Positions 1 to 9,936 of a stretch of 64,000 nt of DNA are shown here, in pieces (the first letter of the stretch is position 1; each line of letters opens with the position of its first letter). Both the position numbers and the translations under genes were made by a program. Origin of the DNA: Sitta carolinensis (lineage: Eukaryota > Chordata > Aves > Passeriformes > Sittidae); NCBI GenBank assembly GCA_032173965.1, contig CM063283.1, positions 110,741,108-110,805,107 of the forward strand, read 5' to 3'. Below the pieces are notes generated by a model. The model saw only the letters and a list, made by a program, of their open reading frames with translations, made no database searches and was not told the origin of the DNA.

Positions 1-2105
1 ATGCACTCAAAGTCACAACCAGCCAGTTCCCGAAGGCGAACTCTGGCTTTCCGAATCAGATCAGCCATCAATTCTTGTGGCTTTGTCATCCTTTTGGACC
101 TGTGGTGGCTCAGAAAAACCCACTCTATAATATAGAGAGGATCTTCTTTGTCTTGGGCGTTCTTTGATTTTTTGAGGGTTTTGCTGTTCCATTGGAAAAT
201 CATTCCGTGGAGGTGTGGCAGCTTTCCTAATATGATAAAACGAAAGGGCAGGTCAAGTTTGCATCTGTTGGCCTGTCTGGTGGACAATGCGTGTTGAATG
301 TTCTCGAGCGCAAATTTGGCCTCTGGGGTGAGGGTCCTGGGGGAACTCAATTCTTCTCCCCCTTTTAACAAATCGAAAAGGGGGGCTAAGTCTTCTGTAG
401 AAAGACCTAGCCAAGGTCTCACCCAGTTCAAAGCTCCACATAACTGATGGACATCTGCAAGAGTCTGAATTTGGGTTTTGATTTCTAATTTTTGAGGAAC
501 AATGGTCCTCTTTCCAATTTCAAGCCCTAGGTATTTCCAGGGTGGCATCTTTTGAATTTTGGATTCTTGCATCTCAAACCCTGCAGTGACCAGTGAAGAC
601 ACTGTGAGATTCAGAGCATGTGTCAACAGGTCATTTGTTGGTGCAGAGATCAAGATGTCATCAATGTAATGATGAATTATTACTTGGGGCACTGCTGCAC
701 GTACTGGTGCGAGCAGGGAAGAAACATACCTTTGATAGATTACAGGCGAATTTTTCAAACCTTGAGGGAGCACTTTCCACTGAAACCTCTTTCGCGGGGC
801 CTCCCGGTTCAAGGTGGGCACCGAGAAAGCAAAGCGTGGGGCATCATCAGGGTGTAGAGGAATGTGAAAAAAACAGTCTTTTATATCAATGACTATCAAA
901 TCCCAATTTTCGGGGAGCATGCTTGGGGCAGGCATCCCTGGTTGCAGGGACCCCATATCTTCAATAATTTCATTGATTTTCCGGAGGTCATGTATGAGCC
1001 TCCATCTGGTTTTATCTGCTTTCTGGATGACAAACACTGGAGAGTTCCACGGTGACGTGGTCTCTTCAATGTGGCCATTTTTCAACTGTTCTTCTACAAG
1101 TTCGTTGAGCGCCTTTAACTTTTGCTTAGAGAGCGGCCACTGTTCTACCCAGACTGGTTCATCTGACAGCCAATTCAGTTTCTGGATAGGGCGCTCTTCA
1201 GTGACCGCTGCCTGAAAAACCTTTGGAGCGTCAGGAATGTTAATTGTGACACCCCATTGTGACATTAAATCTCTTCCCCACAGAGGTTCCTCAAAATCCA
1301 AAACGAAAGGGCGTAGAGTGGCTATTTGTCCATTTGGCCCTTCAATTGTGACTGCCTTTTTTGACTGTTTTGCCAATTGCAAGCCTCCAATACCATTTAC
1401 GTGTTTGGCAATGTTTTGCAATTCCCAATGTGACGGCCACATTCTTTCTGGGACGACCGTCACATCAGCGGCTGTGTCCCAGGCTCCTTTAAGGAGTCTG
1501 GATTCCTCACCCATGGAGAGCTTACAGTAATCTTTTGGCCTGTCTGAGCCTATTGTTTTTATCACAGCGACAGTGGTGTCTTTGTCGCTTTCTGTTTTGC
1601 CACTGTTTGCGGCACTGTTTCCAGGACTCACCTTTACTGCAAGCCCTTGTAAGTAGGGGATGGCTTGGGCAACGATTTGGCCCTTTGGTAAAAAGGTGGG
1701 TGGGTGTTCACTGCGCAGCCACACAACAAATCGCTTTGGGTTTGTTGACATGGTTCCAGGGATGATTTTTATGTCAGGGGGGGTGAACTTACAGTCTCCG
1801 ATGACAACAAATTTTGTCTCCACCAAATGCCACATGCCGGGTTCCTTTGAGACCACGGCTGTTTTCCAATGATTGTCCCGCAGGTGAAGAGGCTCTGCCA
1901 ACTGGAGCCTAAATGGCTCATACCTGTCCGTTGTTGTCAAGGATCCTGTAGGTTCAGGCAATATTGTGTGCCTTGATTTCTCTTGTTCTGTCAGGTCCTG
2001 TGAAAAAAGAGACAAATCTGACTTAGATGACCCTTTTTGGTTTTGGGTTATTTGGGCTGCCCGATTGGGATCTTCACGCTGGGCAGTCCCGCGCTCCCCA
2101 CTTAG
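1..2105 (-). CDS. pol: ERV Pro-Pol: dUTPase-like region, protease, reverse transcriptase (partial at left edge)
   Basis: This frame is open without a stop from the gag slip site to position 1, in the -1 frame relative to gag. In order it shows: a segment with a weak dUTPase-like signature (FLPKGQIVAQAIP, near 1655-1700); a retropepsin active site reading WDTAADVTVV (Asp-Thr-Ala codons at 1470-1478) followed by a GRD motif; and reverse transcriptase with motif A VIDIKDCFF (about 868-895), motif B LPQGLKNSP (about 745-772) and motif C YIDD (657-668). The RT thumb/connection continues to the edge; RNase H and integrase lie outside. Protease and RT share one frame, unlike the separate pro and pol frames of typical betaretroviruses. 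The Ala in place of the usual Gly in the D-T/S-G motif is odd and may impair the protease. Confidence 0.9.
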
Positions 2106-4552
2106 TTTTTTGGCTCTCTGGAATTTTTTGTGTTCCCATTCCCTTCATTTTCCCTTTTTTGTTTTAAAAAATTGTTAAATTGTCCCTTCAATGGACACTG
2201 GTTGGTCCAGTGGCCATTTTTTCCACAAAGAAAACACGGGCGGTCAGCTCGTGCAGGAGTGTTCTTTTTGTGTGGTTCCGGTGTTTTCGGTGTGTCGTGG
2301 ATTTTCGATGTTTCTATAACGGCAGCGGTGATTTTTGGGCGCGTCTTCCCTTCTTTGAGGGCTGGTTTTTTGCATCGCGGGACGGTGGTGCTCACGGCTT
2401 GAAACATCTGCTTGAGTGAGGGAACTGTGCCTGGTTCTCTGGGTATAAGGTTGATGGCAGCTGTGCACTTGTCGTTTGCATTGGAAAATGCCAACTGCTG
2501 TATTACTTGGTTTTGTCCTTCTTCCCCAATTGGTAATTGGGTTTGGACAGCTTTTGAAATTTTTTCTACGAATTTAAAATAGGATTCATTTGATTCTTGA
2601 AAAATTTCTAAGTAACATTGTGAGGGGCCATGAGGCTGCATTTGTAAAAAAGCTTTGCAAGCTTGTTCAGCTACAAATTCAAGGATATTTTGGGGAATGT
2701 CTGTGGCCTGATCTGAGGCTGTTTTCCAATCACCCTCTCCCAACAAGTGGTTTAGGGTGATTGGGTTGCCGGCATTGTCGGTTGCTGTGGTTGGATCTTC
2801 TAACAATTTTGGTAAAGCGTTTTTGAGCAGTTTTTCCCAGGTGAGTTCCCAAAGCTCAAATTCCATTTTTCCTGCGAGGCACCTGAAAATCTGCTTTAGA
2901 TCAAACGGGACAAGAGTGATTCCAGCAAAGGAAGAAAACAGCAAGCCTTCGAAATATGAGCTATCTCGCCCATATTCTTTCAGGGCTTTCATTAAATCTT
3001 TGATTAGTGTTTGCGACAATGCTTTCCAGGAAGCAACTGTCGTTCCCTGCCCTCGACTCCTGCGATATATCACTGGAGTGATTATGGGCATATCATTTGG
3101 TTTCACACCCCTTATCTTTTGACTTCCCCCCTCTGGGACCACAGTTGTGGCATTGCCTGCGGGTTCAGAGGCAGCCGCGGCTTCACAGTATGTTTCGTGT
3201 GGCCGCGGGGGGCTGGGGGGGAAGGTTCGGGGGGGCATTCTTGAGAGGCGGTGCTGTCGGGAAAACCACCTCCCCGGGCGAGGAGTAGGGCGGGGCTGGC
3301 GCGGCGTCCGCACCGCGCGGGGGGCCGATCCCCACGCTGCCGCTCGCGGCGGCTGCGGGGGGACTGGAGCCGGGACCGCGCCCGCTTCGCCCCGTTCCCA
3401 CGCTGAAAAAGCGGCGCCGAGCGGCATTTGCGAGCGGAGCGGGCTCGGATTGGCGGGGGGGGGCGCGGACAGCGATCCTAGGAACGGGTCCGGCACCGGG
3501 CGGGGTTGTATCGGGAACGGAGGGGGCGGGAGGAGGAGTCGGGGTGGGTGTGGGGCGGTGCCCGCGCTGTGAGGGGCAGGCAAACTCCAACCCGGGCTCT
3601 GTGGAGGCGGGATCCAGCTTTGGGAGGGAGGGAGTGGTGGGTACAGGGAAAGTTCCGTTTGAGGTGGGGGAAAGGATTGGGGGGAACAAGAAGGAGGGGG
3701 GGAAAAAGAACAAAGAGACTGTGCCCGTTTCCGATGGCCGTTGCCATCATCGGGGTGTGTGTCCCTGTTCTCTGAAAGTGGGGGGGGTCCGGCATCTCCC
3801 ATTTTTGGTTTCTCACCGCCCTCTTCGTTGCTGGCCCCGGCAGGAGGTGCCGGGGGCTGGTTTTGTTCAGCAAAAGAGAAATGCACTTTGGGTTTGTTTG
3901 CTGGGGAAATCGGGGGGGTGTCTGGGGGGGTTTGGGCGTCTAGACCCGCTAGACGATCCCGGGAACCCCTAGCAGCCCGGCCGTAGCTGCAGGGGTGGGG
4001 GGAGTTCGGAACTTTTAAATTGCTCGGTTTGGGAGATTCCGGAGGCGTTTGTGCGTTTTTTAGGATACTTAGGGAGGATTTTGGAGACTTAGGAAATTTG
4101 GGGGGCTTGGGAGACGCGGAGGGGGAGGCAGGGGGAGTTTTGGGGGATTTGGGAGGCTTTGGGGACGAAAAGGGAGGGAGAAGGGGGGATTTGTGAGACG
4201 CGGAGGGAGAGGGACGGGGGGATGGGACTGAGGAAAGGCTTGGAGAGGATGTAACTTCATCTTCTCGCATTCCTCGGATTTTTTTTAAAGCGGCTTTTAT
4301 CTGTCTTGGCCAAAATGTAAATTTTGAAGCCAGACCATCTCCTGATTTAGTTAATTGTTCTAATTTTTTTGAAACCTTTTCCCAAAACAAAATGTTGTCT
4401 ATTTGGTCCGAATTTACATTCGGGAAAAGCAAAAACAGGTATCTAATAAACTTTTTAAATTCTTTCTTTGAGTATTTTACTTTGGTAACAATTAAAACTG
4501 CCATTAAATTTTTTGAAACCTCTTTTTGGGTGGGGTTCAGTCTGTTTCCCAT
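2102..4552 (-). CDS. gag: ERV Gag polyprotein, 816 codons, intact
   Basis: Structural polyprotein of the provirus. The start ATG (4552-4550) has G at -3 and +4, and the protein begins MGNRLN, giving a Gly2 that could be myristoylated. Residues 1-100 are a lysine-rich, helical matrix-like domain. Residues about 100-460 are extremely proline- and serine-rich (runs of PKSP/PKPP type), with a YPPL motif near residue 310 that could serve as an ALIX-type late domain. Residues about 470-750 are capsid, with a major-homology-region-like segment (QESNESYFKFVEKI) near 652-670. A single CCHC knuckle, C-X2-C-X4-H-X4-C, sits at 773-786. The last codons overlap the slip site. No internal stop is seen. The proline-rich region is much longer and more GC-rich than is usual for betaretroviral Gag. 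Confidence 0.93.
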   Translation of the reverse strand: MGNRLNPTQKEVSKNLMAVLIVTKVKYSKKEFKKFIRYLFLLFPNVNSDQIDNILFWEKVSKKLEQLTKSGDGLASKFTFWPRQIKAALKKIRGMREDEVTSSPSLSSVPSPRPSPSASHKSPLLPPFSSPKPPKSPKTPPASPSASPKPPKFPKSPKSSLSILKNAQTPPESPKPSNLKVPNSPHPCSYGRAARGSRDRLAGLDAQTPPDTPPISPANKPKVHFSFAEQNQPPAPPAGASNEEGGEKPKMGDAGPPPLSENRDTHPDDGNGHRKRAQSLCSFSPPPSCSPQSFPPPQTELSLYPPLPPSQSWIPPPQSPGWSLPAPHSAGTAPHPPRLLLPPPPFPIQPRPVPDPFLGSLSAPPPANPSPLRSQMPLGAAFSAWERGEAGAVPAPVPPQPPRAAAWGSAPRAVRTPRQPRPTPRPGRWFSRQHRLSRMPPRTFPPSPPRPHETYCEAAAASEPAGNATTVVPEGGSQKIRGVKPNDMPIITPVIYRRSRGQGTTVASWKALSQTLIKDLMKALKEYGRDSSYFEGLLFSSFAGITLVPFDLKQIFRCLAGKMEFELWELTWEKLLKNALPKLLEDPTTATDNAGNPITLNHLLGEGDWKTASDQATDIPQNILEFVAEQACKAFLQMQPHGPSQCYLEIFQESNESYFKFVEKISKAVQTQLPIGEEGQNQVIQQLAFSNANDKCTAAINLIPREPGTVPSLKQMFQAVSTTVPRCKKPALKEGKTRPKITAAVIETSKIHDTPKTPEPHKKNTPARADRPCFLCGKNGHWTNQCPLKGQFNNFLKQKRENEGNGNTKNSREPKN
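2105..2111 (-). promoter_or_regulatory. -1 ribosomal frameshift heptamer A AAA AAC at the gag stop
   Basis: The minus strand reads CCA AAA AAC TAA. The heptamer A AAA AAC is phased as X XXY YYZ in the gag frame and lies directly before the TAA stop (2104-2102). Slipping back one base enters the pro-pol frame, which is then open to position 1. A AAA AAC is the heptamer used at gag-pro of mouse mammary tumour virus (established knowledge). Downstream, CTGCCC can pair with GGGCAG about 18 nt further on, a possible stimulatory hairpin or pseudoknot (inference). Confidence 0.88.
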
Positions 4553-5013
4553 TTCGACCTAGTTGTTATTTTTTCACCACCCCTCTCAGCAGTACCCCCC
4601 AAATTCCCTGTGGGCTTCCCTTCCTGGGGGAAAGGGCCTCTTGCTCGGGGTGGACCCACGGCTTCCCCCCTCCTCCCCCCAGGGGTTGCGCAACCTTTCT
4701 TCCTGAGGCTTTTGCAAGCCCCGTCTGGTGGGTATTCTCCTCCCTTTGAGGAATCTACTCACCACACCCTGGGAACACCGGGAGGCCGTTGCTGAGGTGA
4801 CCACACGCCGAAAGGATCTCCTCTGGGCAGGAGCTGTTCCCTTCGTCCACCGGGGCACTTTCTTAGCGACCCAGGTGGTGCGTGGAGTGCCGAAAGTCTC
4901 GGGACGCGGCAAAGCGACGTCCTCTCAAAAGACTTCTGGGTCACGGGGTCTGGATTTTCCTGAGACCTCCGTGTCGGTCCCCACGCCACAGCGAGGCTGG
5001 AAGGTGTCTGCAG
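4553..5013 (-). other. ERV 5' leader between primer-site repeats and gag
   Basis: This untranslated leader should hold packaging and splice-donor signals, but I cannot point to a specific one. It is C/T-rich on the plus strand near 4660-4690. Short open frames here have no retroviral motif and are treated as chance. Confidence 0.6.
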
Positions 5014-5088
5014 GTCCCACCGTTGGGCGCCAATCTGTCGGCCCCACCGTTGGGCGCCAATCTGCAGGCCCCACGTTGGGCGCCAATC
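5014..5088 (-). repeat. Three tandem copies of the primer binding site unit
   Basis: Three consecutive units of about 25-27 bp each begin GATTGGCGCCCAACG on the minus strand. The copy touching the LTR (5068-5085) reads TGGCGCCCAACGTGGGGC, the 18-nt complement of tRNA-Lys1,2 as used by Mason-Pfizer monkey virus. Copies two (5041-5059) and three (5014-5032) carry one extra G (AACGGTGGG); copy three also has one further substitution. Confidence 0.9.
5068..5085 (-). promoter_or_regulatory. tRNA-Lys1,2 primer binding site
   Basis: This is the exact 18-nt lysine-tRNA-type primer binding site, three bases (GAT) inside the LTR end that finishes CGACGACA. It primes minus-strand DNA synthesis and fixes the inner LTR boundary. 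Confidence 0.92.
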
Positions 5089-5257
5089 TGTCGTCGTGCG
5101 TATCTCTGGTCAGCCTGGCGTTCGGCTTGACCGCCCACTAGCTCTCATACGCCTTGACAGTATCGTGTGTGGGTACTTGGCTCTGCAGCACCTTAGCCTG
5201 TGCTGTCAGGCTGTGGTTTCAAAGAGGGGACTCTCAGAGACATCCGGGAACATAGGT

Positions 5258-5263
5258 TTTATT
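5258..5263 (-). terminator. LTR polyadenylation signal AATAAA
   Basis: The minus strand reads CCGAATAAAACC, about 80-90 bases downstream of the TATA-like box. This matches a retroviral R region with the signal upstream of the R/U5 cleavage site. Confidence 0.75.
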
Positions 5264-5341
5264 CGGGGGTTACAGGGGAGGCCCCTGACCCCAGGCCCGG
5301 TGCCTCAGGCAAGAGAGACCCCGAACCTGGGTTACAAGGGG

Positions 5342-5350
5342 GTTTTTATC
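5342..5350 (-). promoter_or_regulatory. LTR TATA-like box
   Basis: The minus strand reads GGATAAAAACC in the middle of the LTR, where U3 should end. It is the only good TATA-like site upstream of the AATAAA signal. Confidence 0.65.
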
Positions 5351-5638
5351 CAAAGGGAGATGGGGGTGGGGTGGATACAGATTACAGACCAATAAGACAA
5401 CTTAAAGTAAGTTGGGAGGGGTCTCTGGGGGATCCATTAACCTCTGAAAGTCTTAGACCGCACTGGACCTTGAAGATGATTGATGGACCGAGGGAGAAGC
5501 TACATTGCTAGGGTGGACAGAAGCTTATCTCGGGGCAAACTGATAGGAAACGGTCTCTGGGCAGAGTCCAGGGTTGTTTTGGGAACTCTTATCAGGAGTC
5601 TGACCAGATGTTTCCTAAAGCAGGGGGCCCCCTTTACA

Positions 5639-5726
5639 GAGACTAGAAAAAACCACTAAAATAACGAATATAACTATCACTAAAACTTATCACTAAAACT
5701 TATCAAACAATTCCAGCATTCCCGCA
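5639..5726. other. Junction between ERV LTR and satellite
   Basis: A short A-rich stretch containing two direct copies of a 13-bp motif (CACTAAAACTTAT). No gene is visible. If the LTR boundary is right, the first bases (GAGACT) should be the target-site duplication. Confidence 0.6.
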
Positions 5727-8700
5727 ATGCCCAACATCCCTTCGACAGCTGGGCCCTTCACAAAGGGATGCCCGACATCCCTTCGACAACAGGCCTCGTC
5801 ACAAAAAGGGATGCTTGAAATCTTTTCGGCTGCTGTCCCCTTCACAAAGGGATGCCCGACATCCTTTCGACAGTTGGCCACTTCACAAAGGGATGCCTGA
5901 CATCCCTTCGACAGCCGGCCCCTTCACACGGGGATGCCCGACATCCTTCGACAGCCGGCCCCTTCGCAAGGGGCCTCCCCGACATCCCTTCGACAGCCGG
6001 CTCCATCACAAAGGGATTCCCGAAATCCCTTCGACAGCCGGCCCCTTTAAAAAGGGATGCCCGACATCCCTTCGACAGCCGGCCTCTTCACAAAAAGGGA
6101 TGCTTGAAATCCTTTCGGCAGCCGGCCCCTTCACAAAGGGATGCCAGACATCCCTTCGACAGCCGGCCCCGTCGCAAAGGGATGCCCGACGTCCCTTCGA
6201 CAGCTGGCCCCTTCACAAAGGGATGCCCGACATCCCTTCGACAGGAGGCCCCCCTCAAAGGGCATCCACGACATACCTTCGACAGGCGGCTCTGTCACAG
6301 AGGGATGCCCGACATCTCTTCGACAGCAGGCCCCTTCACAAAGGGCCTCTTCGTCATCCCTTCGACAGCCGGCCTCTTCACAAAAAGGGATGCTTGAAAT
6401 CCTTTCGGCAGCCGGCCCCTTCACAAAGGGATGCCAGACATTCCTTTGACAGCCGGCCCCTTAACAAAGGGATTCCCGACATCCATTCGACAGCTGGCCC
6501 CATCACAAAGGGATGCCCGACATCCCTTCGACAGCTGGCCCCATCACAAAGGGATGCCCGACATCCCTTCAAGAGCAGGCCCCTTCACAAAGGGATGCCC
6601 GACATCCCTTCGACAGCCGGCCCCTTTGCAAGTGGCCTCCCCGACATCCCTTCGACAGCCGGCCCCTTCACAAAGGGACGCCCGACATCCCTTCGACAGC
6701 CAGCCCCTTAACAAAGGGATGCCCGACATCCCTTCGACAGCCGGCCCCTTCACACAGGAAAGCCCGACATCCCTTCGACAGCCGGCCCCTTCACACAGGG
6801 AAGCCCGACATCCCTTCGACAGGCGGCCCCTTCGTAAGGGGCCTCCCCGACATCCCTTCGACAGCCGGCCCCGTCACAAAGGGACGCCCGACATCCCTTC
6901 GACAGCCGGCCCCTTGACAAAGGGATGCCCGACATCCTTTCAAGAGATGGCCCCTACCGAAAGGGATGCCCGACATCCATTCGACAGGCGGCCCCTCCTC
7001 AAAGGGCATCCCCGACATCCTTTCGACAGCCGGCTCCGTCACAAAGGGATGCCCGACATCCTTTCGGCAGCCGGCCCCTTCGCAAAGGGATGCCCGACAT
7101 CCCTTTGACATCCGGCCCCTTAACAAAGGGATGCCCGACATCCCTTCGACAGCCGGCCCCTTCGCAAAGCGCCTCCCCGACATCCCTTCGACAGCCGGCC
7201 CCTTCGCAAAAGGATGCCCGACATCCCTTCAAGAGCAGTCCCCTTCACACAGGGATGCCCGACATCCCTTCGACAGCCGGCCCCATCACAAAGGGCCTCC
7301 CCGACATCCCTTCGACAGCTGGCCCCTTCACAATGGTATGCCCGACATCCCTTCGGCAGCCGGCCCCTTCACAAAGGTATGCCCGACATCCCTTCGACAG
7401 CCGGCCCTTTCACAAAGGGATGCTCGACATCCCTTCGACAGCTGGCTCCTTCACAAAGGGATGCCGACATTCCTTCGACAGCCGGCCTATTCACAAAAAG
7501 GGATGCTTGAAATCCTTTCGACAGCCGGCCCATCACAAAGGGCCTCCCCGACATCCCTTCGACAGTTGGCCACTTGGTCTCTCTCAAATTCCAATTGTGA
7601 CAGATGTTGGCATTTCTCATCTTCCCACTGGGACAGCTCTTGGACACTCTCATTTCCCCACTGGGGCAGTTCCTGGCCCAAGCAGGGTTCCCACTCTTCT
7701 TCTTCCCTGGCCAAGTCCCACTCCGCAGTCCATGGCTCTGGCAGCTCTGTTCCCCCTACTGCCCCCTGCTCCCCGAGGGCTCCTGGCCATGCAGGGCAGG
7801 GGCTGGGTGAGCAGCAGGGGCTGCGTTGGGCAGGGCCCTGGCTCTGGGCCCCGGCCGTTGGGCAAGGTGGCGACTGCCTCGGCACAGCCCAGCCCCCAAG
7901 CTGCTGCCTCCATCCCCATGGCAGCGCCCTCCGTCCCCTGTCACCTGGGGCCCCACGCACAGGCCCGGCTGCTCCACAGCAGGTGGCGAGTTGGGGTTCA
8001 CCTCCTCCGGGAGCGTCTCCATCGATCTGTGCCACAGAGGCTATCCAGGGAGCTGCAGCGTGAGAAAGCGACCCTCCAGGGATTGGGAACCCCTAGGGCT
8101 CTGCATCCCTGAGATACCGCTCCGACAGGGCGGGGCTCTGTGACATCACAGGGGCCGCTGGGCCTTCCACCTGCACTGACGCGGCGCCTGTGTCACAAAG
8201 GGATGACCAACATCCCTTCGACAGCCGGCCGCCTTCACAAAGGGCCTCCCAGACATCCCTTCGACAACCGGCCCCTTCACAAAGGGCCTCGCCGACATCC
8301 CTTCGACAGCCGGCCCCTTCACAAAGGGCCTCCCCGACATCCCTTCGACAGCAGGCGCCTTCGCTAAGGGATGCGCGACATCCCTTCGACAACAGGCCCC
8401 TTCACAAAGGTATGCCCGACATCCCTTCAAGAGCCACCCCTTCACAAAGGTATGCCCGACATCCCTTCGACAGCCGGCCCCTTCACACAGGGATGCCCGA
8501 CATCCCTTCCAGAACCGGCCCCTCTGCAAAGCGATGCCTCACATCCCTTCGACAGCCGGCCCTGTCACAAAGGGATGCCCGACACCCTTTTGAGAGCCAG
8601 CCCCTTCACAAAGGGCCTCTTCGACTTCCCTTACACAGGCGGCCCCTTCACAAAGGGATGCCAGACATCCCTTCAAGAGCTGTCCCCTTCACAAAGGGAT

Positions 8701-9936
8701 GCCCGATATCCCTTCGACAACCGGCCCCTTCGGAAAGGGCCTCCCAGACATCCCTTCGACAGGCGGCCCCTTCAAAAAGGGATGCCCGACGTCACTTCAA
8801 GTGCTGGTCCCTTCGCAAAGGGATGCCCGACATCCCTTTGACAGGCGGCCCCTTCGCAAAGGGATGCCCGACATCCCTTCGACAGCCGGCCCCTTCACAA
8901 AGGGATGCCCGACATCCATTCGACAGCCGGCCCCTTCACAATGGGCCTCCCTGACATCCCTTCGACAGCCGGCCCCTTCACAAAGGGATGCCCGACATCC
9001 CTTTTGACAGCCGGCCCCTTAACAGAGGGCCTTCCCGACATCCCTTTGACAACCGGCCCCTTCACAAAGGGATGCCTGACATTCCTTCGACAGCCGGCCC
9101 CTTCAAAATGGGATGCCCGACATCCCTTCGACAGCCGGCCCCTTCACAAAGGTATGCCCGACATCCCTTCGACAGCCGGCCCCTTCACACAGGGATGCCC
9201 GACATCCCTTCGACAGCCGGCCCCTTCACAAAGGGATGCCCGACATCCCTTCGACAGCCGGCCCCTTCACACAGGGATGCCCGACATCCCTTCGACAGGC
9301 GGCCCCTTCACAAAGGGACGCCGGACATCCCTTCCACAGCCGGCCCCTTCACAAAGGGATACCCAACATCCCATCGACAGCAGGCCTCTTCACAAAAAGG
9401 GATGCTTGAAATCTTTTCGGCTGCTGTCCCCTTCACAAAGGGATGCCCGACATCCCTTCGACAGTTGGCCACTTCACACAGGGATGCGCGACATCCCTTC
9501 GACAGCTGGCTTCATCACAATGGGCCTCCCCGACATCCCTTCGACAGCCGGCCCCTTCACAAAGAGTGCCAGACATCCCTTCGACAGCCAGCCCCTTCTC
9601 AATGGGATGCCCGACATCCATTCGGCAGCCGGCCCCTTCACACAGGGATGCCTGACATCCCTTCGACAGCCAGCCCCTTCACAAAGGGATGCCCGACACC
9701 CCTTCTACAGCCGGCCCCTTGACAAAGGGATGCCCGACATCCCTTCAGCAGCCGGCCCTGTCACAAAGGGATGCCCGACACCCTTTTGAGAGCCAGCCCC
9801 TTCAAAAAGGGCCTCTTCGACATCCCTTCTACAGGCGGCCCCTTCACAAAGGGATGCCCGACATCCCTTCGACAGCCGGCCCCTTTGCAAGTGGCCTCCC
9901 CGACATCCCTTTGACAGGCGTCCCCTTCACAAAGGG
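5727..9936. repeat. Higher-order satellite block A
   Basis: Starts at a diagnostic run of variants (CCAACATCCC, then CAGCTGGGCCC, then the AGGGATGCTTGAAA variant) that recurs at 9937 and 14095. Block A holds about 88 satellite units plus one non-satellite island (7574-8190). Confidence 0.8.
7574..8190. repeat. Non-satellite island, copy 1 (617 bp)
   Basis: A complex GC-rich sequence interrupts the array with sharp edges. On the minus strand it contains three 33-bp repeats (7577-7675) that read in one frame as 11-residue units QELPQWGNESV, QELSQWEDEKC and QHLSQLEFERD. Further upstream on that strand, another frame begins METLPEEVNPNSPP and runs to a possible CAG|GT donor. It may be a broken gene or retrocopy fragment captured by the satellite; I do not recognise the family. 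Confidence 0.75.

Larger units (their letters stand above)
1..5638 (-). mobile_element. Endogenous retrovirus, class II (betaretrovirus/ERVK-like), 5' part, minus strand
   Basis: Read on the minus strand, the order is LTR (5638-5089), lysine-tRNA primer binding site, leader, gag, slip site and protease-reverse transcriptase. This is a normal provirus order, cut by the left window edge, so integrase, env and the second LTR are not visible. Gag and the visible pol frame have no stop or obvious frameshift, which suggests a fairly young insertion. Age cannot be measured because only one LTR is present. Assignment to class II rests on the Lys1,2-type primer site, the gag zinc knuckle and the RT motifs; family naming needs a search. 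Confidence 0.93.
5089..5638 (-). repeat. ERV 5' long terminal repeat, 550 bp
   Basis: On the minus strand the LTR begins TGTAAAGGGG (5638) and ends CGACGACA (5089), giving TGT...ACA inverted termini, with the primer site three bases inside. U3 is about 5638-5320, and R and U5 follow. A TATA-like GGATAAAAACC lies at 5342-5350 and a polyadenylation signal AATAAA at 5258-5263. The outer boundary rests on the TGT/ACA match and could shift slightly; the partner LTR is outside the window, so the target-site duplication cannot be checked. Confidence 0.85.

Noticed and set aside
3183..3873. Minus-strand alternative-frame ORFs (176 and 131 codons) inside gag
   Set aside because: They are proline-rich because the C-rich region reads as proline in more than one frame; gag itself covers the region.
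3147..3972. Plus-strand open frames of about 140 codons opposite gag
   Set aside because: They lie antisense to the GC-rich proline region of an intact gag and have no motif; strong base skew explains them.
7756..8022. METLPEE... frame in the island as an intact gene
   Set aside because: No complete gene structure can be built within the 617-bp island; reported only as a gene-like fragment.
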